From Owenia fusiformis (lineage: Eukaryota; Annelida; Polychaeta; Sabellida; Oweniidae), in the NCBI GenBank assembly GCA_903813345.2, contig CAIIXF020000012.1, positions 4,755,318-4,819,317 of the forward strand: DNA of 64,000 nt, written 5' to 3'. The translations under genes were made by a program, and so were the position numbers. Position 1 is the stretch's first letter. Every line of letters starts with the position of its first letter. The notes beneath the pieces are model-generated. The model was given only the letters and a program-made list of their open reading frames with translations, made no database searches and was not told the origin of the DNA. Of the stretch, positions 24,753 to 33,697 are shown piece by piece.

Positions 24753-25215
24753 TCGCTACGTTTTGGCGTTGCTGTTGTCTAGTTGCAATATAATATCAAT
24801 ACAACGTTAAATTAAACTGTTCTATAATATTTACATCTGTTTGATAAGTTCTACCTACACAATTGTATTTTAAATATAATTACAACATATTGTACACATA
24901 CTCTCATATATGAGAATCGTGTAGTTTGGAAATTAATAAAAGTTGTTCCTTGATACAACATAGAATAATTTGTTTATTTTACTACTCAATAAGAAACGAT
25001 GCATAGGTGAGACTTTCATCTTAGATGGATAAGAAATGAATTGAATAAGAAAGGATGCACATATTATGATCTCTGTGTTTTCGTAGAGTGATGGTGATCA
25101 CATTTTTTTGAAGCACGAGGTTTCTTTTGTAACATAAATAACAAAACAATGACATAACACTTTGTTTTATAATGTACATTTACTCTTATATTTATGTCAT
25201 AAGTTTCTTTACATG
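24753..25215. other. Non-coding part of Element 1 between nested repeat and ATPase
   Basis: AT-rich sequence that serves as 3' flank of the minus-strand ATPase. No polymerase motif, RNA or repeat is seen in it. Confidence 0.5.
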
Positions 25216-26931
25216 TTAAATGCTGGTCATATCAGTACTATTACTTTCGGAATTGCTTTCATCATTATAATAAGATTGCTCTTCATCAGTAGATTCTTCA
25301 TCAGAATTGCTTTCATCATTATTATAAGATTGCTCTTCATCAGTAGATTCTTCATCAGAATTGCTTTCATCATTATTATAAGATTGCTCTTCATCATCAG
25401 TAGATTTTGCTTCAGAATTGCTTTCATCATCATCTGTATCTTCTATGAATAGCTCATTAAACTTATGTTCATTATTCACAAGTGCCTTTTTGATTGCAAG
25501 ATCTCTAGAGACACCTCTCATCAACATATCATTCACTGCATTTACAATATTTCTGTGTAATGCATTGTCTGCTAAACCGAAAACTTGTTTTAAGACCTTC
25601 TTATAGTGCTTCATAAATCTTTCCTTATCATTTCGTACAAGTTTCTTCTCAGCCTTTTCCATAGCTTCCTTTTCATTGTTTCCCCTATCCATATACTCCT
25701 TTACTTTATGATTATAATCTTTTTCATTATCACTTCTAGCCTTGTTTTTTAAATATACAAATATTTCATTTAATGTAAGATCAGCATCTTCTTCACGGGA
25801 AGAATCTTGTCCTATTTGTGAGGTGGTTTCAATCTTCATTTTCTTGGGCAGTTGACCTTGCTCTTGGCACCAATTCCTGATGTGACCTTGCAAATCGTGT
25901 ACGCTGTCAAAGACTAAACCACAGTTATCACATGATACCATATTGTTACATCCGCTAGAGATTAAATGAGGAGACAAACAAGGAGAAGGTCCAGTTTTTA
26001 TATCATGCATTCTTGTATCCTTTTCATGCGTTTGAGGTGTTTCTGGTAGCTCATGGTGAAGTACATTTGCATTACTTTCACGCTGTTGCGATTGATTTGA
26101 TTCATCCTGATTTTGTTTTGCTAATGGCTTTTGCAGCATTATATTTGTAGTTGTGGTAGGATTATACAATCTCATACTCTCAGGAGTTTCTTGCTTGAGG
26201 TCTACTAACAGGTAGCTGTAAGGTTGGTGTGTAGCCTTCTCATATGAATCCAATAACTTGTGAGACTTTCCAGGGTACATCTGATGGGCCAAAACAGATA
26301 CTTGTTGACGATCCCTAGGATTCTTATACAGCACAATGTAGTGGGAATTCAAACTGAGAGTGCGACTTTCTCTTCCACATGGAAACAGATTCTGCATCAA
26401 GCAAATCACACTTAGATTTCTGTGATGTGATCCACGCGTGTACAAATCAGTAATCCTTGTATCCTTTGTTATGTCACCCATTAAGTCGTCAAAGATCAGT
26501 ATGTTCCTCTGATTCACATCCAAAAACTCTGGGTTACTCAGCTCGTCTGGTATCCCCATCATAAATTCAATATTTGAGCTGATTGTCTTGATGTCATCAT
26601 ATAGAGGTTGCCATTGACTGTAACACCATATGATTCTTTGTGGTGTTGGAGATATTCTAGTACCAGCATGCTCAATCAGTTCCTTTACATATGTAGATTT
26701 CCCTGAACCTGTCGGGCCAACCACCATCATTGTGAATGGATGGTAGAGCACCTTTGAAATATCTCCTGTTGACATCATAACCTGATTTGTCGAAGAATAA
26801 GATCCCATTCCATACTGTCCTTTAGATATATGATCGTTTTTAGTTAGCTTACAGCCATGTACAATCTTCATGTGACGAATCGTATTGTCTTTGCGAGAAA
26901 ACTGCTTCGAACATTCTCTACAGCTAAACAT
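25216..26931 (-). CDS. Zinc-finger packaging ATPase (A32/FtsK-HerA type), Element 1
   Basis: 571 aa, intact. This family translocates genomes into double-jelly-roll capsids. An N-terminal C2H2 finger (C4, C7, H20, H25) is followed by the ATPase: Walker A GPTGSGKST at residues 72-80, Walker B ILIFDDLM at about 144-151, then GSHHRNLSVICLMQN and an arginine-bearing NPRDRQQ at about 204-210. A second Cys/His finger lies at residues 334-355 (CDNC...H...C), then a Lys/Glu-rich helical stretch and an acidic tail with repeats of the type DESNSDEESTDEEQSYNN from about 515. Packaging ATPases of this kind are usually near 250-300 aa without such fingers, so this is an extended form. The start is the first ATG before the finger. 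A pyrimidine tract (on the coding strand) lies just upstream. Confidence 0.93.
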   Translation of the reverse strand: MFSCRECSKQFSRKDNTIRHMKIVHGCKLTKNDHISKGQYGMGSYSSTNQVMMSTGDISKVLYHPFTMMVVGPTGSGKSTYVKELIEHAGTRISPTPQRIIWCYSQWQPLYDDIKTISSNIEFMMGIPDELSNPEFLDVNQRNILIFDDLMGDITKDTRITDLYTRGSHHRNLSVICLMQNLFPCGRESRTLSLNSHYIVLYKNPRDRQQVSVLAHQMYPGKSHKLLDSYEKATHQPYSYLLVDLKQETPESMRLYNPTTTTNIMLQKPLAKQNQDESNQSQQRESNANVLHHELPETPQTHEKDTRMHDIKTGPSPCLSPHLISSGCNNMVSCDNCGLVFDSVHDLQGHIRNWCQEQGQLPKKMKIETTSQIGQDSSREEDADLTLNEIFVYLKNKARSDNEKDYNHKVKEYMDRGNNEKEAMEKAEKKLVRNDKERFMKHYKKVLKQVFGLADNALHRNIVNAVNDMLMRGVSRDLAIKKALVNNEHKFNELFIEDTDDDESNSEAKSTDDEEQSYNNDESNSDEESTDEEQSYNNDESNSDEESTDEEQSYYNDESNSESNSTDMTSI

Positions 26932-27039
26932 GGTGTTTGTCTTTTAAGAGTTTTGTTTAAATGAAGATGTCAACTAATCACTAATGTACTTATATCTGAA
27001 TCTACTTTTTAGTAGCCTAGTACAGAGACATAACACGAT

Positions 27040-27425
27040 TATTCGATGTAGGTGAGATTAGGAAGAGAAGGGAATGAGAAGGAGAGGAGTAGATGAGGAG
27101 GAGAAGGGAATGAGGAGGAGAAGGGAATGAGGAGTAAAGGAAACAAGGATGAGAGAATGAGAGGAGGGGGAAAAGAATGGAGTGAGGTGGAAGAGGGAAT
27201 GAGGATGATGAGGAGGGAGTGAGGAGGGGGAGGGGGGAATGAGGAAAATGAGAGAATGAGGGAGGGGAAGAGCATGAGGGAATGAGGTTGGGGAGGGAAT
27301 GGGAATGGGGAGGAGGATGAGGGATTTAGGAGGAGGAGTGGTGAGGAGGATGAGGAGGGAATGAGGAGGAGAGAATGAGAGGATGGGAGGGAATGAGGAG
27401 AGGAGGAGGGAATGAGTAGTAGAGG
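27040..27425 (-). promoter_or_regulatory. Pyrimidine tract upstream of ATPase start, Element 1
   Basis: About 385 bases of GAGGAGGAG/GGGAATGAGGA-type purine repeat on the plus strand, that is, a CTCCTCC/CATTCCC pyrimidine tract on the ATPase coding strand. It ends 110 bases upstream of the ATPase ATG and starts 60 bases past the integrase stop. Element 2 has a similar tract in the same place relative to its ATPase. Such mirror-like homopurine DNA can form triplexes; whether it is a promoter, replication pause or merely an expanded microsatellite is unknown. Confidence 0.55.
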
Positions 27426-27486
27426 ATGATATTGTATGCTGTGATGATTTCTTATTAATTGGTCATTGTTGTACTGCCATTTGTTT

Positions 27487-28755
27487 TCATTCGAAATCTT
27501 TCAATTGGCTTTCGTTTAACCAACTATCAAATTTACTCGAATAATTAAGCCAACGTACAAGCACTTGCTTGCGTCCCTTGAATCGTCTCCTACGCAATAT
27601 CTTTTCTATTCTAAAAAGTTGATTCCTCTCAACGTTTGCAGCAAGCAGCTGCGATTCGTAAAAGGCTCCTTTGATTATTTCACCATTAAGATCTGTCAAC
27701 CCATAGGTTGGCGGTTCAGTCCGATTTACTGAGGTTATTATGAATAACTCTTGACTCCAGGACATCAGGTAGCCTGGAGTATAATCAGCACTCTTTTCCA
27801 ATGAAATTCGCACAGTTTGATTTTCCTTAAATTTTGGTTTAAATTCCAAAGGTTGTTTGGTGTATGAGTCGTAATAGAGTTTATACCAAACTTTATCTTG
27901 ATTGGATATGTTCACCTGAGAAGGAGCCATGCCAATTGATTCCATGTATGAGGAGTTGATGGACTTTACAATATCTGGAAGACTGCTTAGATACTTGAAG
28001 GTGTTGTTAGCGTACATGTAACGCACCAATCGTTCCTTCAATCGTTTAATTCCGTTTTCCGCAATCGATGCCTTCATGTTCCCAAACGCTAAGATATGAT
28101 CAATTTTTTCACGTTTCAAGTAATCCTTGACAGATTTATTCACAAATTCTCCACCCTGAAACAGAATCATCATCTAGGTTAAAATATTGTAGAATATTTA
28201 ATACAATTGCAAGATGAGTTGCTTTAATATAGTAATTCTATTTTCTCTCGCCAGATCTATATGTACACCAACAGTGAACTATCATACCTGATCACTTCTT
28301 ATCTGTAGCGGAGTAGGCATATCCTTTTTTAACGCTTCAAGTGCCTTGACAACCTCTCCACCTCTTTTCGATGTTAAGGGATGCACCCACATGTAACGGG
28401 AAAGCGCGCTAACAATCACTAACAAATAGCTTATCTTTGAATTATACTTTGAATATGTTTTCAAATCAGCTAGATCCATATCGTACATTTGATACATGGA
28501 TGAAACGATAATTTTGCGACGATTCTTAATTTTCTTAGGTTTTCTGAACAATGCATAAGACTCTTGATTGTTAATCCAGCTCTTGACTTGAGCTTGAGTG
28601 ATACCCAATGACCTAACTTGTCTCCACAGACGAATTGGACTCGAAAACGAGCCGGGTCTACCTAACGTGTAATAGGCCGATTTCAGAGCTCTTTTCATGG
28701 AACTTGATAATACCTTTTTCTTAGTACTTCTAGTCTTTTTAATAGCCTTCGTCAT
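27487..28755 (-). CDS. Retrovirus-like integrase with chromodomain, two exons, Element 1
   Basis: The exons are 28,755-28,288 and 28,155-27,487, separated by a 132-bp GT...AG intron in phase 0; the product would be 378 aa. The N-terminal region (PGSFSSPIRLWRQV, WINNQESYALF) is the part preceding the core in Polinton integrases. The DDE triad fits D94 (in YDMDLADL), D155 (last-but-one codon of exon 1) and E189 (in SIAENGIKRLK), with 33 residues between the second and third. The C-terminus (about residues 320-378) is a chromodomain-like fold with RIEKILRRRRFKGRKQVLVRW and FDSWL. The enzyme would join element ends to host DNA with 6-bp staggering. Both exons are undamaged. Confidence 0.9.
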
Positions 28756-28828
28756 CGTAAGGTTGTAACTTCAACAAGTGAACAGAATAATTGTTTTGTG
28801 TTTATATTTATTAAAATTAAAAGTACAA

Positions 28829-29320
28829 TTATAAAATTGTTGATGGGAGGGTGAGCATAATATCATTGTACTTCACTTTTAGAAAATACTTGACAAACTC
28901 ATCATTTTCTCTAAGATTGTGCTTTGAAAATGAATTGACAATACATCTCATGCTAGTTTTCCTACATCGTTTATTTAAATAGTATACACAGTGATGACCA
29001 CACGTTGTGTCTAGTCCTTGAATTCTAGTGTTGTTGTATAAAAAATGCGTACTATTGTTCACAAGAATATCTTGAAATATAGAATTATAATAGTCAGGCG
29101 AATGTCCCATGGAATCATAAAACTCTGCTGGTGCGTTATCATAAAACGCAAATGCACACCAATGCTCTCCAACCATCGAACTATCCTGTGTGTTAACAAT
29201 GAAATAGGATGGTCTTTTCGTAACTTTTGTAGGTAGCTCATCCAGTGCGTATACACCGTGGGTTTTTAAGCGCAGACAAGCGTCCGAATTCATGATTCCC
29301 TCCAATTGATACGTATTCAT
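28829..29320 (-). CDS. Adenovirus-type cysteine protease, Element 1
   Basis: 163 aa, intact. Members of this family (C5/Ulp1-like fold) process capsid precursors during maturation. The catalytic set is visible in order: His in GEHWCAFAF (about residue 53), an acidic residue in FYDSMG (about 69), and Cys in TTCGHHCVYYL (about 106). Length is close to adenoviral and Polinton proteases. Its ATG overlaps the stop of the major capsid gene in TAATG (one shared base), so translation may be coupled. The gene lies between capsid and integrase genes. Confidence 0.88.
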   Translation of the reverse strand: MNTYQLEGIMNSDACLRLKTHGVYALDELPTKVTKRPSYFIVNTQDSSMVGEHWCAFAFYDNAPAEFYDSMGHSPDYYNSIFQDILVNNSTHFLYNNTRIQGLDTTCGHHCVYYLNKRCRKTSMRCIVNSFSKHNLRENDEFVKYFLKVKYNDIMLTLPSTIL

Positions 29321-30654
29321 TATGTAACTGTAACACCGCGAAAGCGGTCAATCTCCAGTATTCGATGGAATGTTCCTAAAACGATCACGCACACCGGTTC
29401 TTGTAGGGCAGTCTCAAAGCGTCCTTCAAGTTTCAGTTGCCCTCCTTTAAGTAACGGGAACACAGTTTTATTTTCGTCTGCCGCATTCAACTGGAAACGA
29501 AATATCGAAAATCCTGATTTGAAATCGTCCGCCTCGATATCAGTATTGTTGTCGTGATTTGGTAATGATGTTTCAAACAGTCTCAAATATGCCGACAGAT
29601 ATTGTTCACTCTCAATTAGATCGCTGGAAAATTTTAATGTGAGTGGTTTCGAAGGTACATCTTGAGAATCCACCTGAGTTGTTAGACTGGATAGGTTGAA
29701 GTGATCCATGTACAGCGGATTTGTGTCATATGTACCAGCATAGGCGCGGGCTGATACGAAAAAAGCAGTGAGGCAAGAGGGTATGCGTCCTTGAAATATG
29801 TTATCCCAAGAAAAGTTAAAGTTGCCTGATGCTAGGCTTTTCACTTTGACTTCCACATCCTGGTAAGGATATATAGCAGGCGTTCGAAGCATCACTTCGT
29901 TGTGTGCTTTAATAACGGCGGGATTAACTTCTACCATGCAAGCCTCGAAGTAAGCATCTGTTACAATTAACCGCCATTTTTGTGGATCATCGGAAACTAA
30001 ACAAAATTCACTGCTATTTGGCCATAATTTTATTTTGACTTCAACTCCATTGAGAAGCAGTCGATCCGATTGAAGAAAACTTTCATATATCGGTCCAGTT
30101 AGTTCTACTTCTCGGCTGTTTCTATAATCCATATATCGCATTAATAGTCCTTGGTTTCCTCCTGTCCAAACATTATTTGTAGCGGGAAACATGTCATCTT
30201 TTCTATAGCCCTGCGCTTGCATCCATGACTTTTTATCTGCTGAAGAAAAGTTTTGTAGTACATGCAGATAAGCTTTGTACGCAAAATCAGGCGTGGCCTC
30301 TGTAATGGATTTTTGTTGAACTTGAATGTCAATACGATTCCATAATGTTTGTAAAAGCAAGTTAATAGGACCGCATTTTTTAGGTCCCTGTATGTCACTT
30401 GGATCCCAATTCATAGTATCACCATTAGCCTGAACTATTTTTACTTTGACATGCAGGCGAGATCGTTTTAAACTCAAATAGTCCATACCATTGTTTGGTA
30501 CATTTAATTCCACACAACTACCATGGGTGAGGCTCGAAGTTGGTCGATATTCCACCCATTTAAAACGAGAAATACTTGTATCAGTTAATGGGGTGTTAAA
30601 AAGCATTAGTTCTGTGGATGACGATTCATCACTTCCTACCAGCTTTTCCGCCAT
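29320..30654 (-). CDS. Major capsid protein (double jelly roll), Element 1
   Basis: 444 aa, intact. The N-terminal segment, with FNTPLTDTSISRFKWVEYRP then SLTHGSCVELNVPNNG and YLSLKRSRLHVKVKI, matches the opening of Polinton major capsid proteins, in which a residue-poor arm leads into the first jelly roll. Later stretches (LLLNGVEVKIKLWPN, TPAIYPYQDVEVKVKSL, FSWDNIFQGRIPSCLTAFFV) fit the second. Length is in the usual range. The start overlaps the end of the basic protein gene by 26 bases in another frame, and the stop overlaps the protease ATG. Together with the penton-like gene this shows capsid-forming potential. Identification rests on pattern memory, not a search. Confidence 0.85.
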   Translation of the reverse strand: MAEKLVGSDESSSTELMLFNTPLTDTSISRFKWVEYRPTSSLTHGSCVELNVPNNGMDYLSLKRSRLHVKVKIVQANGDTMNWDPSDIQGPKKCGPINLLLQTLWNRIDIQVQQKSITEATPDFAYKAYLHVLQNFSSADKKSWMQAQGYRKDDMFPATNNVWTGGNQGLLMRYMDYRNSREVELTGPIYESFLQSDRLLLNGVEVKIKLWPNSSEFCLVSDDPQKWRLIVTDAYFEACMVEVNPAVIKAHNEVMLRTPAIYPYQDVEVKVKSLASGNFNFSWDNIFQGRIPSCLTAFFVSARAYAGTYDTNPLYMDHFNLSSLTTQVDSQDVPSKPLTLKFSSDLIESEQYLSAYLRLFETSLPNHDNNTDIEADDFKSGFSIFRFQLNAADENKTVFPLLKGGQLKLEGRFETALQEPVCVIVLGTFHRILEIDRFRGVTVT

Positions 30655-31078
30655 TTCGTTTTTTCTTAGTTAATATATCGCTGACTCTGGTAGTTTTATA
30701 TCTTTTCTTTAAATTGTTTGTTTTGGATTTTCTTTTTATCACAGCTTTCTTCTTTTGCGGAGCTCTTTTAATAGGTCTACGTCGTTTGCTGTCAATTAAT
30801 CGATTTGGTCTACCTGGAGGTTGCAGAGATCTTTTAAATGTATTCGATCTTTTCCCTCTCTTCAATTCCGCACTTGCTCTCTGCACTACAGCTTGTGATG
30901 GGCTCACTAAATTAATAGTTGACCCACCTTCTTGGTTGTTTCTTATCGAATATCGGCTATCGTTTAATGAAATGTTCTTTTGAGATTTTTTAGAGTTCAT
31001 AGGTAAACTGCGGTTCACGGATGATGCGAAAAAGTGCCCCCATTTAGTATCATCTGGTGTGTAACTAGATAGTCTCAT
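30629..31078 (-). CDS. Basic core-like protein, Element 1
   Basis: The frame opens at 31,123, but the ATG at 31,078 (MRLSSYTPDDTKWGHFF) is the likelier start: it avoids overlap with the penton-like gene and its first residues resemble conserved starts of small Polinton/adintovirus proteins. From there 149 aa. The C-terminal half is extremely Lys/Arg-rich (KRRRPIKRAPQKKKAV, KKRYKTTR, KKKRNGGKAGRK), and a PPGRPNR motif lies in the middle. This fits a DNA-condensing virion core protein of the adenovirus pX/mu kind; that role is inferred from composition and position. Its stop lies 26 bases inside the capsid gene. Confidence 0.65.
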   Translation of the reverse strand: MRLSSYTPDDTKWGHFFASSVNRSLPMNSKKSQKNISLNDSRYSIRNNQEGGSTINLVSPSQAVVQRASAELKRGKRSNTFKRSLQPPGRPNRLIDSKRRRPIKRAPQKKKAVIKRKSKTNNLKKRYKTTRVSDILTKKKRNGGKAGRK

Positions 31079-31086
31079 CTTGAAGT

Positions 31087-31530
31087 CTATACAATATGCG
31101 CTTTTTTGAAGTGTAACACACAAAAGAACGTATCGTTGTTAAATGAAAAAGCTTCGGTACCCTTTGCTTCTTTTATACTGATAGATATGTGTTGGAATCC
31201 TGATGGTATAACGGGTGTATAAAGAACAGGGTTATAAGATTGACAATTCCCAGTGTAGAAAATGTCATCCTGGGTAGCGTGTACTTGTCTTAACAACTGA
31301 ATATTTTCACCGCCAACTATGGTACCGTAACAAAGATTGCACATCACATTCATTACGATTCTCCCGTATACTGTTGGATGTCTCAATTCCACCAATCCAC
31401 ACTGCCATTGTTCATCAGGATTCAATGAAATATATTCGGGTAATTTAACTGTGAACTTGGTATTATTGTTAGAAGGATATGTATCCATAGAATCAGTGCT
31501 GTTCAAGTATATATAAAATTGTGAAATCAT
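31087..31530 (-). CDS. Penton-like minor capsid protein (single jelly roll), Element 1
   Basis: 147 aa, intact, the gene nearest the right TIR. The N-terminus FYIYLNSTDSMDTYPSNNNT with FTVKLPEYISL and WQCGLVELRHP is the recognisable opening of Polinton minor capsid proteins, which occupy capsid vertices. No signal peptide or membrane segment. The stop at 31,087 is eight bases before the preferred start of the basic protein, so the four virion genes form a tight cluster. The AT-rich stretch between the start and the TIR (31,531-31,601) has TATAAAT-like words that could be a promoter. Confidence 0.82.
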   Translation of the reverse strand: MISQFYIYLNSTDSMDTYPSNNNTKFTVKLPEYISLNPDEQWQCGLVELRHPTVYGRIVMNVMCNLCYGTIVGGENIQLLRQVHATQDDIFYTGNCQSYNPVLYTPVIPSGFQHISISIKEAKGTEAFSFNNDTFFCVLHFKKAHIV

Positions 31531-31601
31531 GTTTCAACCTCAAGAGATCTAGTATTTATGAATATTTTTTCTTAATCAAGTATATTTATGATATACTGGG
31601 A
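31531..31601 (-). promoter_or_regulatory. Possible promoter region of the capsid gene cluster
   Basis: Between the right TIR and the first capsid-module ATG the minus strand is AT-rich and holds CATAAATA words near 31,555 and 31,585. This is the only intergenic space before the cluster of overlapping genes. The call is positional; no initiator can be proved. Confidence 0.3.
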
Positions 31602-31820
31602 CGTTATGCGTCTCAAATTGAAGCTACCACAAACCTCAGGTTATCACTATGGTTACTACAAAAGCAAGCATCTCATCATTAGTAAAAATGTTATTAACCC
31701 CTGGCATCTCATTCCTGGTATCTCACTTTAGGCACCGCAAAGTAGTCTCAGTATCTCATTCCTGGCATCGCATTTTTAGACACCGCAAAGTAATCCCGTG
31801 CCTCCTTAACATACACTACT
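31602..31820 (-). repeat. Element 1 right terminal inverted repeat (219 bp)
   Basis: Reverse complement of 21,638-21,856 with a single mismatch. It ends CATACACTACT. The very high identity of the two TIRs argues for recent insertion or recent replication of the ends. Confidence 0.93.
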
Positions 31821-31826
31821 AATAAT
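31821..31826. repeat. Right target site duplication of Element 1 (AATAAT)
   Basis: AATAAT directly after the right TIR, identical to 21,632-21,637. Confidence 0.9.
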
Positions 31827-33697
31827 GATGTATCCATTTTATTGACACTTTTGAAATACATGCAATATGTCACATGGTTTGTTGCTAGAATAGATAAATA
31901 ATATCAGAAACCTATTAAAGAGTCTAATTTAGTATGTTTTTTAAGAAAAGCCTATAACCATATTAGAAAGTAAAGATATATGGGAATACATTTTTGATAA
32001 GTCGTTTTTTATTCACGTGAATTCTCTAAATTAATTGTTTTTTATATTCATGTAAATGTATGCTTATTATATATGTTGATGGTCTTATATATTAATAACT
32101 ATTTGTATTACGTGTTAATTTCAATTTCATATATTGTAAATAATTATGAATTACCACTGGATTCTAGGAAGACCAGTTTATTGTACTGATAGAGCTACCA
32201 AGAATAAATATAGATTTCAAATAAAATCAAACCCATTCTTGAGATTTTGGAGATCAACATCTACCTATAAATTGCAAGAGCTTTTGAATATCTATATGTA
32301 GAAACAAATGCATATAGTGTCACCCACCAACACAAGAGGGATCAATCAGGCCAATCTTTAATTCATTTATACCTACATCGTACATTAATTGAAGAACTGT
32401 TAAAACACAGTATATCTCATATTCTATTAACATAGCTGTGTCCCTGTGGACACCATATGGATTGCCATTAACACTGTAGATATACTGTTACGTTTCCTGC
32501 CATGTTTTGTCAAGTACAATATCAACTTATTCACATTTTGAAGTTGTCATGTGGCTGCTTTGTTCTCTTGCCAACATGGCGCTTAATTGTTTTGAGTTCG
32601 TGGATGGGGTTTTGAATCAGTCAAGCAATAGATAGCTTATCTAAAATATATAATGTAAGAGTCGGGTTTTTTCTTGTCAAAATGCGTGCTCGATACACGG
32701 TTCGAATCCCGTTACTACAAAAGTGTTTCGGTTTCTTTTTAACAAAACAACAAAAAATAAAAAGTAAACATGCTTTAAGAAATATAAGCATGATTTATTT
32801 TTGTATTGTACTTGATTTATACCATGCTTTTGTCATTTTCTATTTTTATTTATTTTTATTTATTTCTTATTTCATTCATATGACAATAAATCAAAATACA
32901 AATTATTTACAGTGGACACCTAAAATAGGTAATCTATAATGTTTTATATGAACAGAATGTCAAGGTTTCTCTTATCTTGACATACGAGTAAATGTGTTTG
33001 TCACACGTATATGTTTGCATAACATGTTCATGAGATAATGTTGGCAGATACAAGTTGAGTCGCATTTCTTAATAACCCAGATGCGAGTAGAAATAATCTT
33101 GATTTATGTCATTAAAAATTCAAAATTCAGTCAAAGTGATATCATATTTGAAATCTACATGTAAAATTACATCTAGAAATGTGGTTTTAAAAAGTGTTTA
33201 TCAACTTTGAAAAATTAATTTTCTTTGAAAATGTGACTTCTAGCTCGGGGAGATTCCCCATAGATCCCATGCTATAAAATCACAAAAAATGAAATATCTT
33301 TTCTTTTAGTAGACAGATAATATTTTGCTTTACTGGACATATTTTCATAAGTATAAGAATCAGACACATAAGGGTTACATGAAAATTGAGCCACTTAAAT
33401 TGATAATATTCAAGTTTAAGGGAACTTTCTTATATACCTGCCATGTTAATTGACCCGAATCAGCCACCTGGTGGTGAAACTGGTAACTACCCACTCGCAT
33501 TTGGGTAATTGCAATTACCTTTAACACGCTTACAGTTATAAGGCATTTTCTTGAGTCAACTTACGCAAAGATTAAGTCATACATTCACAGTCTTCTTATT
33601 GTTAGTTTTCACTTTAAGTATTAAACAAAATGAAACTAATGCGTCATCACATGATCACATCGCCGCTGAACAACCTTGATCGTGAACTCGAAACAGG
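31827..33697. other. Non-coding flank between Element 1 and the first TRIM-like gene
   Basis: AT-rich, no gene recognised. GGTTCGAATCCC at 32,699-32,710 is a tRNA T-loop-like word; the same word with similar surroundings is at 42,046-42,057 and marks the left border of the tandem duplication. From about 32,680 onward the sequence is alignable in pieces with 42,010-42,677. Confidence 0.5.
32660..32720 (+). repeat. tRNA-like remnant at left border of duplicated unit A
   Basis: The segment contains GGTTCGAATCCCG, a consensus RNA polymerase III B box, with a 4-bp stem around it. D and anticodon arms are not convincing, so I read it as a tRNA-derived SINE fragment rather than a tRNA gene. A related copy is at 42,005-42,065. 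Confidence 0.35.

Larger units (their letters stand above)
21638..31820. mobile_element. Element 1: complete Polinton/Maverick-class element with capsid genes but no polymerase
   Basis: A 10,183-bp element bounded by 219-bp TIRs and a perfect 6-bp target duplication. Minus-strand order from the right end: penton-like protein, basic core-like protein, major capsid protein, adenovirus-type protease, retrovirus-like integrase, zinc-finger packaging ATPase. One convergent plus-strand gene lies beside the left TIR. Polintons usually span 15-20 kb and encode a protein-primed family B polymerase; I find none of its motifs here on either strand. A probable 1.15-kb non-autonomous element is nested at 23.6-24.75 kb. 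The single TIR mismatch and undamaged reading frames indicate a recent insertion. Confidence 0.93.

Noticed and set aside
23456-25215. Remnant of a DNA polymerase in Element 1
   Set aside because: Looked for exonuclease and polymerase motifs on both strands; only a TCCG tract, tandem non-coding repeats and AT-rich DNA are present.
30629-31123. Start of the basic protein at 31,123
   Set aside because: That start would overlap the penton-like gene by 37 bases; the internal ATG at 31,078 begins the segment that looks conserved in related small proteins.
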